Below are positions 11,501 through 23,277 of a stretch of 64,000 nt of DNA, piece after piece. The notes beneath the pieces are model-generated. The model saw nothing but the letters and a program-made list of their open reading frames with translations. It searched no databases and had not been told where the DNA came from. Each line of letters starts with the position of its first letter. The first letter of the stretch is position 1. The stretch lies in the NCBI GenBank assembly GCA_023512835.1, contig CM042088.1:44656771-44720770 (forward strand), written 5' to 3'. The DNA is from Taxillus chinensis. Lineage: Eukaryota; Streptophyta; Magnoliopsida; Santalales; Loranthaceae. A program made the position numbers and the translations under genes.

Positions 11501-14500
11501 ATGAACGCATTCAGGTTGGCCGGGGACATGACCCATCTCCTCAGCATCATCGTCCTCCTCCTAAAGATCCGCACCATGAAGTCATGCGCAGGTTGTTATC
11601 ATTTCTGCGGCGTTTTTTCCACTTCATTTGAACCCTATCAAAACAAGACAGATTCAGCGAGGTTACTGTATTGTATATTTGTTTTGTGCTTTCTTTTGAA
11701 TATTTGTATAAAAATTCCAAGTACCCAGATCAACAATCGGTCCTAATTCGTTCTGGCTTTGCAATTATGGCTCGAGTTTTGCAGTTCACCAGTAACATCG
11801 ACAGTTATATTTGCAGTTGTTTTTTAAAAAAAATGTTTTCTCATTTACATCCCACTTGTTCCACGTAACTACGTTATTTCGAAAAGAATATGAAAGTGTG
11901 TTGGGTGTGTACTCACACCCCACCCCACAAAAACCCCATTATTCTGAACTTATTGGCATTGTAATACTTCTACTGCTGTTTGTGTTTCCTATGGGTTTTA
12001 AATATGGGGATTGTAATTGAACACTGATGTCTGTGTCTGGTGTTGATTTCATTTGAGTGGACTGAGTGACATGTGTTTGTTGAAGGATGAAACGTTAAAG
12101 CTTAAAATATTTGAATATATAGGCATCCTATTGTTGGGCTGGTTCCTTCTTTATTCATTCGTTGTTTTTTCTCAGTATAGAATTCTATTCCACTTTTTGA
12201 CTTGTACAGTTAACATGCACCAGGAATCTCACTCAAGACTCAAGAATTATATGTCATCGTCTTCCTTAGTCGCTATCTTGATCTGTTCACACGGTATATC
12301 TCTCTGTACAATACTATCATGAAGCTGGTGTTTATTGTAACTTCAATTGGTATTCTTTGGTACATGCGATACCATAAAGTGGTGAAGCAAACATACAACA
12401 AGAGTGATGACACCTTCCGACATCACTTTCTGATACTGCCTTGTATTGTATTAGCTATTCTGATCAACCCTGCTTTCAATGTAACTGAGGTATGAAATCA
12501 ATTGTCACTTATGTTCAGAGAGATTTATTGAAATTTCAATTATTTCAACCATCATCCTGACCTGATATAATTGAAAATTTGAAATTTCCAAGAATAGCCA
12601 AATTTGACTGTTAGGCATGCATCAGTACTTGATCAACACAAATACCAGACTCTTGTATGGATCAGATATCATATAAAAATGAAACACGTTTAGACCATTT
12701 TCCCAAAACCCCATTACCCTAAGCAGAAATCCTTTAGAAACCCAAATGCCATCTACCATACCATAAATTCTATGGAGTCATTAAAATACATTAGCTTAGA
12801 CACATAAATTCCCTGCAAGACCATAAAACCTAAAGTACTTAGAAGTAAATTCCAACATTCTTAAATCAACAGCATTTCAAAATTCTACGCCTCTGCATTG
12901 ATTTTACTACAGATTTAGTGTTTTTCTAAGTAGGAAATGAATACACTTCATAAGTACGTCCCCAAAAAATTAGTAAGTGATCGGTGGAAAGAGATATGGT
13001 GGGCTGGTATTCCAAGTAAAAAACATGGAAGAGTATGATCATAACCGCTGGGCCCCAGTAGATCTTCTTGTCAGTTGTTGAAGTTGACATATCCATTATG
13101 TGCTCTCAACAAAAGTAAAAGCAGGATGATTAGTGTAAGTACCAGGTTGTGTGGGTTGGGGGGTCATCTGACATGTAAATGTTGATTTTCTGCTTCACAG
13201 TTGCTAATGATATTAAAATTTCCTGTTGGATTTCGCACTATGCTTCTGTTAACACACTGACTGGATTTGATCTCTGATGAAAATCTTTGTTCTTAAGGTT
13301 CTGTGGACATTTTCCTTATATCTTGAAGCAGTCGCAATCCTACCACAGCTGGTATTACTACAGCGCTCAAAAAACATTGACAACTTGACTGGCCACTATG
13401 TTTTTCTTCTTGGGTATGTCATGCTTTTCATTTAACCCACATTAATCAAAGAAATCATTTTTTTTTTGCTTGATTTATTGTGCTATGTAATTGTTATTAA
13501 CTTTTTGTACCACATTAAAAGCGAAAGTAGTGGTGTGAGTTTTTTGAACAGTGTTTTAGTTTTGTGGCATGCTTTAACTTTGTCTCCTGTTATCCTGGAT
13601 TGAATATCTAATGATATCAATATCTAATGTTTGCTATTTATGATGTTAAAGGTATTATCAATTTGCGGAATAATCTCATTGCTTCACCAGCTCAACAATG
13701 TAGTTTGTGTTTTTCTTTACTATAATGTTGCACTAACCACTCAGTGACAGAAAATTCAAATTTTATTTTTATATTAATGTATTATTTTGACCATGAAAAC
13801 TGCCATCAAATCCTTGAAAAAAAAAACTTAAAACCATATCCAAAACCTTACAATCCGTTTTACTGCTACAGGAGAAAATGTTCTCCTTGATACAATTTTC
13901 CTTCTTCATGAGCTATTTTGTTTGCTCACCTTGGTTGCAGTGCTTACCGAGCTTTCTATCTTGTTAATTGGGTCTATCGTTACTTCTTGGAGAACCATCA
14001 AACTCGCTGGATCCGTAAGAATTCTAGTTTTCATTTACAGTGCTTCTGTATTTGAATAAGATCATTGGTACTAAGAGTTGCTTGTTGAATGCCAAACGCA
14101 GCTTGGGTGTCAGGCTTGGTTCAGACTGTCCTTTATGGCGACTTTTTCTACTATTATGTAAAGAGGTAATTTATTTTTTTATTAACTTCTTGTGAGTTTG
14201 TCGAGGAAGAGCTCAGGCCCTCTTTATCAGCTGGGGTGATTTGAGATTACCTCTAGCTAAGAAAAGGATGCCATATTATCTAAAAGTCAGACAATATAGT
14301 AATGAGGAGGCTTTGAAAAATAAAGTCTCAGACCCTTTCACTCACCCTCACCCTGACCCATCCTAAACAAAATGGAGTTGCATATATTGACGCTCTAAGA
14401 GAACACATTGAACAAATATGGTGGTTTTGATGGCTGCATCCCTACTGATGAATTTAACTGATGTTTGTATTTCAGCTGGAAGAACCGGGAGAAGTTAACT

Positions 14501-14512
14501 CTTCCTGCCTAA
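11501..14512 (+). CDS. ERD2: ER lumen protein-retaining receptor (K/HDEL receptor, ERD2 family)
   Basis: Seven-helix Golgi membrane receptor that binds the C-terminal K/HDEL of escaped ER proteins and returns them in COPI vesicles. Six exons: 11501-11591, 12224-12489, 13298-13413, 13941-14014, 14102-14165, 14476-14512; all phases close to give 215 aa, the usual length. It begins [12 protein letters not shown] and ends KLTLPA. Residues matched to the human KDEL-receptor ligand pocket are present: Arg5, His12 (pH switch), Arg47, Asp50, Glu129 (human Glu127), and Tyr160/Arg161/Tyr164/Asn167 in [10 protein letters not shown]. Membrane segments cover most of the chain, as expected. It lies head to head with XPO1 and tail to tail with HRD1, another ER quality-control gene. 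The ATG is fixed by the conserved N-terminus, in which Arg5 is functional. Confidence 0.97.
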
Positions 14513-15446
14513 TAACATCAAGCCTTTTGTTGGTTGAAAATTTACATGGCAAGGAAGCGGATGGCATTTCCATTGGAGCAATGGACACCGAGGATTATTG
14601 TAATTCTTCCCTTTAATACACATGCTTTTGACTTTGATGGCCAAACCCAGGGAATTACATCTTGAGACCTTTTGCAAACACTGCAATACTTTGCGGGAAT
14701 GCTAATGGGATTTTATTTTGAGTTGTCTGGAGCAAGCAGAGAGTATTAGCTCAATTGTCACTGAATGATAGTGTAAAAGAGGATTACTGGCTTAATAGAG
14801 TAGCATAGGATTAGTGGGAAATAAAATTTACTTATGCTAAAGAAGAGAATAAACTCCACGGTTGATGCATCCCTCCTCTTTTGATGGAGATTTTTGCTAA
14901 GAACCATTGAATCACGTGGGATTGGAGAATTTGAGTTGTATTAAAAAATAAATAAATAAATACAAACTGAATTCACTTTAAATTTTATTATTAATCACCC
15001 TAACAAAGATAATCTATTAATAATTTTAAAATTTTTATTATCATTCATCCTACATATTGCGATAATGAATTTTAATGTTCAAACTTAATTAATAAATTCT
15101 TATACATGTTATATGATACTTTATATGGATGACATAAATTGGTATTATTCAAGTTTTTTTTAAATAAGATTTATCTAATATAAATAATTTACTTACAATG
15201 TTTCTAATACTTTATTTTATCTTTAGAAATTTTATTTTAAATATTTTCCCGAATTATAAAATAATTTTAAATTATATTAATTAATATGAGAAATGTTAGA
15301 AAAAAATAAACGACGGGGTTGGACCGATCCGTATTTGATGGTTAGGGAATTTGGTACAAAATAATTAACTCGCGACATGAAGGCCTCCCAAAGACAAACC
15401 TAAAACGCTCTTATACAACATTTCCTCATGTTAACCGGGACTATAT
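14513..15446. other. Convergent spacer between K/HDEL receptor and HRD1
   Basis: Holds the 3' UTRs of two tail-to-tail genes. AT-rich between about 14940 and 15300, including a short TAAATAAATAAA run. No coding sequence, RNA gene or mobile-element ends were recognised. Confidence 0.6.
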
Positions 15447-18400
15447 CTATCTACAAGCTTTCTCATGATCAACACTTTCAGTCTCTTGATCACCAATCTC
15501 TCCCTTCCCATCTGACAGTGTTGCTACGAGGCCTGCGTCTGTGCTGTTCTTCTGCTTCGGATCCTGTAGAAGCTGGAGCTGGTTTCTCATAAACTGGTGA
15601 AAATGTTGAGTGGGCGGCAAAGTCAGCAACTAACTTTTACAAAAATGCTAGTGAGCCACATGATTTGTTTTTTTTTAAAAAAAACTGTTATCTTGAAACT
15701 TAAAGCATGCAATGCATAAGGTATTTTCTAACAGCATATTTATTACACATAAAAAGGAAGTGCATAAAAAGGTGTTTTGTGTGAAATAATTTTCGGAAGA
15801 CTTGGAAAACGAGGAAGTAACTTCAAAGGTGTTTTTTCAAAGCACTGGCCAGAAACATTTATTTAAAACAAGAAGAAGATATGAGATCATTAATACCACA
15901 AATCAAGAACAAATTACTATACCTCAATCTGACATTGAAGAAACTTCTTCTGAGCTTCTAACTGGGTCCCTGATGAAGTTTGCTCACATCCCAACCTTCC
16001 TCCAGATGCAACATTAGTTTCAGGTACCTGGTAAGGGACAAAGACAGTGGGGAAAAACTGAGGAACAGGCATGTTGACATCTCCTTCTGGGTTTATGAAC
16101 TGCTGTTGTGGTAATCCCGAAGCAGATCCAGAAGCTGTATTGATAGCATCAGTCAAAGGTTTATGCGCCTGAGGGAGTAGAGCATATCCAGAGGAACTGT
16201 AAGAAGGAAAAAAAAAACTTTTATGATTTTTCTTTGTTCCATACCGAGCAATTTTCTGACAATCAGCAATTCATTCATGTTAACAGCCAAAAAGCAAAAA
16301 GAAACATAAAAAAAAAAAAAGATAGCATAGGATGATCAGAGAGAATTGGACAATAAGAGGTTAAGAGGACGAAAGGAGAGACAAATGAGGAGGTGGCAAT
16401 ACAATATAAAAGGGAAATTGTGAGTACAAGATTCTGGCATCAATGATACAATTTGATCACAAAATTGTTCCTCATATAATTGATTAAGCGTGAATATAGA
16501 AGCAAGTAAAAGGTAAACCCGGTGCTCCCACAAGTGACGGGATCTAAAAACTAATATAGGCACAGTATTCCATCACAATTAATTGTAAAAACCTATCTGT
16601 GACTCGAACCCGTGACCTGAAGCTCACAAGACACTAAATCTACCATTCCGTCAAGGTTCACCCTTTATGAATATAGAAACAAGTAAAACCCAAGGCCTAT
16701 TATTTAGGTATACCTTTACAAAATTAATTCTAAACTTATTTCTATTTTTGTATAAAATAATTTACTGCTTTTCTATTTACTGTGTACTAGGTTTTAATAT
16801 CAACTACTTAGTTTCTTTCTATTTGACCTCATCTTTCAAATTCATATAATGACAGGCGTCCCTTGTAAAGCAACAAGTTAAATAGCTAACTCAGTAACTC
16901 CCAACTAAAAAGCAATCAAGGATGACAATCATTACCCCATCACTGTGCTTGCATAAGGATAGACGAAAGATTTCCCATAAATTGAGCTAGCTGAAGCGGC
17001 AGCTCGTAATCTTGCCTCATGCTGACACAAATTATCATCTGCAACTCCACCAACTGATCCCTGATCCGAGGTGCTTGGTGTGTTCACTGCTGCCAAAACA
17101 GTTAGCCAACTTTTTTTATTAAAAATAAATAAAGTGTAACCCTGTATCAACTCAACTCGGCTAAGTTAGATGGCGCTAGTCAAATATTAAGCTGAATTAC
17201 AACATAGCATTATTGTTTGGCACAAATATGATCATTTATCCCAACTAACTTGTAAATTGACAACCGACTAATAAAACTATTGTCACTAATTCATATCCAA
17301 AGCTGTGACTTCTGTTTTCTTTTATCACTTGCAGGGTTGGGTCTCAGTATTAGGTTTGATACTTCCACCCATTTTAAACTCCCACACAGATTGCTCATTC
17401 TTGGAGCCATAATGCCCAATCAAATCGTCACTTAAACAATAAGGGTACTCTATATCATTACTTAGACAATGCATTACAGCATGGTCAAAGTAATGACAAA
17501 ACAGTTTGGCACGTGTCTCAGGTTAAGAAAGAAAGCACATATAATTTTCAATAGAGTAATGTAATCGGCTCCTCAGAATTCAAAACAGGAAAACTAAATG
17601 ACATGACAATTATTTTGATATCTGAGAACCCAATAAAGGCAGCTCATTGTGACACAAACGAATAAACATTATTACTTTGTTGGTGAGCATCTGGCTGTGG
17701 TGGACGTCCCCCAGAAGCATTGGCCCCATTGTCAGATGGTACCACAAGGGCTCTACACGTAGGACAAGTATGTTGTCGTTCTAACCATGACCGAAGGCAG
17801 TGTACATGAAAAAAATGCCCACAAATTAACTTTTTGGCTGCGATCATCTCCTCCCGACAGATAATGCAGGTTGCATCACTTCTGTGTATTTTTTTAGAAA
17901 TAGATGAGAATGATCAGGCAATTATGTTTTAAAAATAGCACACACAAGAAATCAGAACATGGTAATAACTTACGCAGTGAGTTCTTCTGGTGTTGCATCT
18001 GGGAAACGATCATTCATATTTGAAGTAATCTTCCGATAACGAAGATAATCAGCAATACGAACTTTAAAGTTGCGGAAAGTCTCATAAAGTTCACGAATCA
18101 GGTGCAGAGGCACACCATAATTCCTAGGAGAACAATTATAAATTAACATATACAATATATCAATGTTTTAGAACATCATGTGTACTATCAGCGGAAGAAA
18201 ATGGTTAGATGGATCAATCTTTTCACATAAAATACCACAAACTACACCAAAGGAATCACAGCAAGATTATTAACAAGAAAAAAATAAGATAAAATTCCAT
18301 GCTGATTGCTGGAGTTGAAATTATGTATAAATATAATGCTGTCTATTATTTTCAAAAAGCATATCCTAGTGCAAAAAAAAAAAATCATAATTTCATAATC

Positions 18401-21400
18401 TTAAGCTACATTTACAGGGCTCATATGAAATACTTTTTGAAGTCCCCTGTGTATATTTTCTACTGCTGATACTGTCAATTAGTTAGAAGTCATAGTAAGA
18501 ATCTGAATAAAGAATAGAAGAGATGGATTGCATTGTATATGATTTACTTGAGAAAAAATGATTTTTAAATTTGATGCATCTCTTTTAGCTCTATAAATTT
18601 TCAATTGAAGTTGTGGGATTATGTGGAAGGGTTAGAAATTTATCTTCCTCCTACGGTTCAGTGGTCTACAGAACTCTACTCCAGTCTTTTACCCACTACA
18701 CACAAGAAACCCTAGTCCAACTCCATTATCCTTAATATGACAAATAAAATCCCAATTCCCTTCATGCCAGAAATTTCTGGCAACCTGCTTTGTCCATCCA
18801 GGTTTTGTTGATAACATAATCCCAATTGAATCATTCCTATTCCGAATGCTGATATACCATTTGACAAAACTAAAAGCCATTCCTACTCCAAAGCTAAGCC
18901 ATTCGTACATAGATTTCCAGATCTGTCCTCACTCAGTCACTGTGAAAGAAAATAGGCATATAGTCACAAAATCATATAGGCAAACTAACAGTTGGCAATC
19001 TTTTCTAGGGGACAGCTGGGGACACGTACCAATGTATTCTCATACAATTTTACTACAAATAATTACACTTATGTTACTTTATTTCCTGCAGGATGTCCAG
19101 AGATGTACAATTGTATTCATACAACATAATTGATCCATACAATGGATGCCATTTGGAAGCTACCAAACAAGAATGCTACTTTATTTCTTGGGTGGCTCTC
19201 TGCCTCGAGTTCATGTTTTTCTTGTATTGTGGATGTTATTGATGGGTGTTCCTTTTGAGCTGGGTGTTGCTCGTTTGTTGTTTCTTATTCTTTTGTTACT
19301 TTTCTCTTAGTGCACTTCTTGTGTACTTTGTTTTTAATAAAGTTTCTTATTACCTATAAAAAAAAATGCTACTTTATTTCATTCCCATACAGACATGTCC
19401 GGTAATGTACAACTATATTCATATACCATAAATGATCAGTATAATGGATGTTATTTTGAAGGCACCAAAAACTTTGTGCCAGCATAAGTATGGGTGTGTT
19501 TGGTTACCCTGTTTTTATTTTTCATTTTCAAAAAGTTATTTCAAATACAGAAAATAGAAAACTAAAAACAACAAAAGGTAAAACGAAAAATGAAAACTGG
19601 ATAACCAAATGTAGGCTGGAAGACACATTCTTCTTTCTCCAATTATAGATAAACAAGAAAAACATACAGCCATGAAATGACAGAAAAAACAGGCATGTGC
19701 ATCCTACTGGTATGTCTAGAAAGTAGCATGTATGCGTAAAGTATAGAAAATGGAGAGTGAATAAATAACTTACAAGAAAATCGCAAAGAAGAAGCACATA
19801 TACATAGATAAGTGAAGCAAATCACGAATAAGTTCCAAGTAAAAGGTATAAACAGCTTTTTTCTCCCATTGGCCTTCCATAAGCATGTCACTTATATAGA
19901 AAACATATTTGACAAATGTAGACACTGTTGTTGTTGCCAGTATCATGTACCTAGTATATGCATTAAAGAAATCCCTGCAGTTAGGAACAGATTACAAGTG
20001 CAAGCCTCCGAGCACTCAATTCATTGAGAGAGAAACAGATAGCATTACATATGATAACATCAAAACTGACACAAGTCCTATATTTCTTTAAATAGAGAGA
20101 TAACCATGGAGAACTATCAAAAGCTGTCAATGAGGAAGTATCATTTTGCCCTAAACATTAACAATTCTCATCCAAAAATATATCCCCATGGATCCATTAA
20201 GGACATGGTACTGTGTTCAGCGGCAGTAAATCAATGTACATGAAAAATATATTAGCACCATGGTTAGATAATGTTGAATGACAAACTATTATAAAATGGT
20301 GGTTGATATTGGAATAAAATAGGAAGCCAAAAAATTACATTATTGGTGTTTACTGTTTATATGGCAATACAAAATTACATCAAATATCTCAATTAACAAG
20401 TCCATATTTTCTCTTATTCAACAATAATTAGCAAGCTTGGAATCATGTCATTCAACTATTAAATCACATAATTCGTAAGAAAACATGTTTATCTCCACTG
20501 TTGGAAGTTGAATTTAAAACTTATTTATAATTATTCACAAGCTTACATATAAATTAGTGGAAAGTTTATTGGGTCCAAGTTTGTTTCCAAATTGACAAAC
20601 CTAAAATAAATGATTTTTTTTTATAAGTAAATAAATATATAGAACTTTACTTTTAATTCAGGGGAATGTAGAGAAGGAGGCATCAAGGGAAAGGCAGGAG
20701 GAGGCAGAAGAAGAGGGAACTTTAGGGGATGTGTCATGCAAATACATCAAGTGAATGATAAGTTTTCATAATTCATATAATATAATATAGAAGTCATTCA
20801 TAAGCATTGGGTGAGCAAACCTATTCAGACTCGTACTCTTCTTCCTAAGCTTTCAGGCCTTCACATTGTCCATAATCCATATCGTGTGACGGAAAATGTA
20901 TCACCAATTATGGCATAATTTATTTGTTTAAATATAAATGTAACATCAAACTAGTGGTCAAGTAAATTTTTTGTTATACAGGTAGGATCTTCATTTACGT
21001 GGCACCAAATAAAGTTCCCAGAGTAAAATATTTAAAGTGAATATTGCAAAAGGGCATTGAACTTACTCAAATGCGAAGAAGAGAGAAACGGATGCCTGCC
21101 GTGTCTGTATCAAAACCCTTAGTGAGTCATACAGAAAGAGACTGTCAATAACGAAAAGGAATCCCAAAAAAGAAATGATTCTGATGTGTGACAGTGTTGG
21201 AACGGATGGGGTTGTTTCGAAGTACTCAACCCTTTTCTGAGCCAGCCAATGTAAAGCCTTGATAAGCAAGAGAGCAGTAACCATGGCAAGGAACCCAACA
21301 GAAAAGTCTTGCCTGAAAATGGTAATTGCAAATAGGATTTCCATGACTTCCCTCCAAGACTGCTCATTCAACCTCTCAACCTCAGCCTCTCTCAGGTTGC

Positions 21401-21599
21401 CAAGGAACACCCGTTTCGTCAGATGCCACAAAATGCACATATTAACCAATCCCATGTTTAGAAGAAGAACCAAACTGATCTTGGAGGTGGATAAATAGAC
21501 CATGGCTGGGTAGAACTGCCCTCGACTACTGAAGGCGTGATATATTACCGCCAGAAATGCAGCCAAACTAAGAAAGGCATACCTTTGCAGCTTAATCAT
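15447..21599 (-). CDS. HRD1: ERAD E3 ubiquitin-protein ligase HRD1 (RING-H2, multi-pass)
   Basis: ER-membrane ubiquitin ligase that ubiquitinates misfolded proteins during retrotranslocation, working with SEL1/HRD3. Seven exons: 21599-21067, 19950-19774, 18123-17974, 17881-17676, 17089-16936, 16196-15923, 15593-15447, giving 546 aa. The N-terminal ~235 residues hold about six membrane segments, starting MIKLQRYAFLSLAAF. The cytosolic RING-H2 finger has all eight ligands: C292, C295, C307, H309, H312, C315, C326, C329, within CIICREE, CGHFFHVHC and CPTC. The C-terminal part is Gln/Pro/Ser-rich and low in structure, ending with a Gln-rich helix (KKFLQCQIE, FMRNQLQLLQ). The acceptor of exon 17089 could instead be 17086 (one codon shorter). 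The gene is convergent with the K/HDEL receptor and divergent from NDUFA12. An ERSE upstream suggests induction by ER stress. Confidence 0.96.
16480..16665 (-). repeat. Possible tRNA-derived SINE in HRD1 intron
   Basis: Read on the minus strand it has an A-box-like stretch (around 16660-16633, GACGGAATGGTAGA) and a B-box GGTTCGAGTC at 16610-16601, the arrangement of tRNA-derived SINEs. It is followed by non-tRNA sequence. It lies in the same orientation as HRD1, in the intron between exons 17089-16936 and 16196-15923. Length and ends are approximate. Confidence 0.45.
19074..19475. repeat. Diverged ~102-bp duplication split by a retroposon
   Basis: A unit beginning TACTTTATTTC at 19075 recurs at 19370. 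Both copies contain close versions of GATGTACAATTGTATTCATA and end in a CACCAAA/TACCAAA motif. Without the 19188-19364 insertion the copies would be adjacent with a period of about 102 bp. This is in HRD1 intron 2 and has no coding potential. Confidence 0.7.
19172..19380 (+). mobile_element. 5'-truncated retroposon with 16-bp target duplication
   Basis: A 177-bp insert (19188-19364) ends in a short A tail and is flanked by perfect 16-bp direct repeats, AATGCTACTTTATTTC, at 19172-19187 and 19365-19380. The 3' part carries the motif GTGCACTTCTTGTGTAC, then TTTTTAATAAA, then CCTATAAAAAAAA. The same 3' end occurs elsewhere in the window (42771-42886 and about 34663-34900 in reverse, and about 62220-62388). 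The long target duplication and A tail indicate LINE-machinery insertion; it may be a truncated LINE end or a SINE. It is antisense to HRD1, in intron 2. Confidence 0.85.
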
Positions 21600-22287
21600 C
21601 TTCTTCTACAAAAAAGCTTAAACGATGCAAATCAAACAACACATCAGTCTTCTTAGTTCGCGTATCACAAATTCAAATAAAAACAGAAATCGTATATCAA
21701 CGCATGTTTGTTGGTATATAGAGTCAAATTTTTAATATTGTGATGGTCAGCGGACAAGACAACGTAAGGGAATAAAAGAAACAACGATTAGATTTTCCGT
21801 TATCGATTCAAAATCTACAAGCCACCATTTCGCAAGATCCCAGACAAGGACACGAAACTCGAGCTCGACAAATCGAATTCAATACAACAAACGCGGGAAG
21901 GGAACCAGGGGGTGACGCTCGATTTTTGCAAATTGGCGTGTAAATGAGACCAGATCAAATTAAAACCCTAGAAAATCAAACACAGCCCAATCAAGACGGA
22001 TTCAATTTTGCGCACATTGATAGATCGATGAAGCCAATCAAATCGAATCAAATGGATTGGAATCGAGAAACCCTAGAATATGACTATATCAGAATTTGAG
22101 GTAGAGAGAGAGTACGGGGGGGGGGGGGGGGGGGGGGGGGACCGGGGGGGGGATGGGGTAGTCTTCGTCTCGGTCGGGAGGCGACGGTGGGGCGGCAGTG
22201 TCTTGAGTGTTTATCGTCGTGTTTTTTTACCCCCACTCGGTAACACGGCGGCTACATAATTGTCGTCGTCATCGATTGGGGATTCAG
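21600..22287 (-). promoter_or_regulatory. HRD1 5' UTR and proximal promoter
   Basis: Upstream of the HRD1 ATG (21599). Telo-box-like AAACCCTAGA occurs near 21963 and 22069 on the plus strand. A pyrimidine-rich leader on the gene strand is probable near 22100-22200. A leader intron is possible but cannot be settled from sequence. The poly-G run at 22116-22152 interrupts this region. Confidence 0.45.
22116..22152. repeat. Poly-G tract in HRD1 leader region
   Basis: A run of 25 G (22116-22140), then ACC, then another run of 9 G (22144-22152). Such a G tract in an otherwise AT-rich region could form a G-quadruplex, but a base-calling or consensus artefact is equally possible, given the larger homopolymer block near 57 kb. 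Confidence 0.8.
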
Positions 22288-22306
22288 CCAATGAAATATC
22301 ACCACG
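22288..22306 (+). promoter_or_regulatory. Consensus ER stress response element (ERSE)
   Basis: CCAAT at 22288-22292, a spacer of exactly nine bases, then CCACG at 22302-22306. This is the ERSE consensus CCAAT-N9-CCACG, bound in plants by bZIP28-type factors with NF-Y. It overlaps a G-box CACGTG. It lies about 690 bp upstream of the HRD1 start codon and 820 bp upstream of NDUFA12; ERSEs can act in either orientation. Regulation of HRD1 by the unfolded protein response is known in other plants. Function here is inferred. Confidence 0.65.
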
Positions 22307-22329
22307 TGTTCAGACGATTGGATAGTATG

Positions 22330-23030
22330 GTCAGCTAGTCCAGAACAAAAGTTGCGTTTCTAAAAAAACCTTTTCCTCGAAACAAATTAAAAAAATCATA
22401 AAATTATTCTTATTTTATATTAATTTTTATTCATGGGTTTGTTTTATATTCTTATTTTATATTAAATAATTATAAAAATTAAATATTATTATTAAATATT
22501 ATTCAATTTCTATAATTATTAAATTATATATAATAATTTTTTTATAATTTTTATTTTCAGGATATTTATATTTGTTTCATATTAAATTATAAGAATTATT
22601 ATTAAATATCAAATAATATAAACTATTATTTTTATGTTATAAATAATAATTTAGAGAATTTATTATGATATATATTTATATAAGCAAGTAAAAAATATTT
22701 TAAATATAAAAATTTAAAAAAAATAATATCACTTCTAAAGAATTAAGCCATGACTATACATTATATATATATATATATTAATTATTACATAAGAAATATT
22801 TATGTGTTTTCTGTTATAATTATATAATTTTATACTAATCTAAAAATTGATTTTGTCTAAATTTATATGAAAAAATGAAAGATTAATAAATAAAATTTTA
22901 TTGATTTATTTATCTTTTACTTTCTTTTGTTAATTTATGCAAAAAACAAATTATTAAAAAAAATCATTTATTTTTATTTAGTTTACATACGTATTATATA
23001 TAAAAATAAAAGAAATAAGGAAAGTACGAG
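22330..23030. other. AT-rich spacer between divergent HRD1 and NDUFA12
   Basis: Very AT-rich sequence with many AATAAT/ATATAT runs (for example 22765-22780). No coding sequence, RNA gene or mobile-element ends were recognised. Confidence 0.6.
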
Positions 23031-23123
23031 TTAGAAGTGGGCGTTCAAGTAAAATCGGTTAGGAGTGGGAGAAGCAGCTCTCCCGGAGAAAACACGGATC
23101 AGGAGAGAGTGGGGGAGAGAGAG

Positions 23124-23215
23124 ATGGCGTCGGTGGTGAAGAAAGCGTTGAAGGCGATAAAAGACAAGGGCATCGGAGGCCTCATCAGAGAGTTCAAGGA
23201 CGAAGGCTATCTGTT

Positions 23216-23277
<62 letters not shown>

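Noticed and set aside
16601..16655. tRNA-like A and B boxes
   Set aside because: No cloverleaf or anticodon arm; it fits a SINE promoter better.
23037..23123. N-terminal extension of NDUFA12 from a GTG
   Set aside because: The family begins at the ATG at 23124; the extension is not conserved in composition and would need a non-ATG start.
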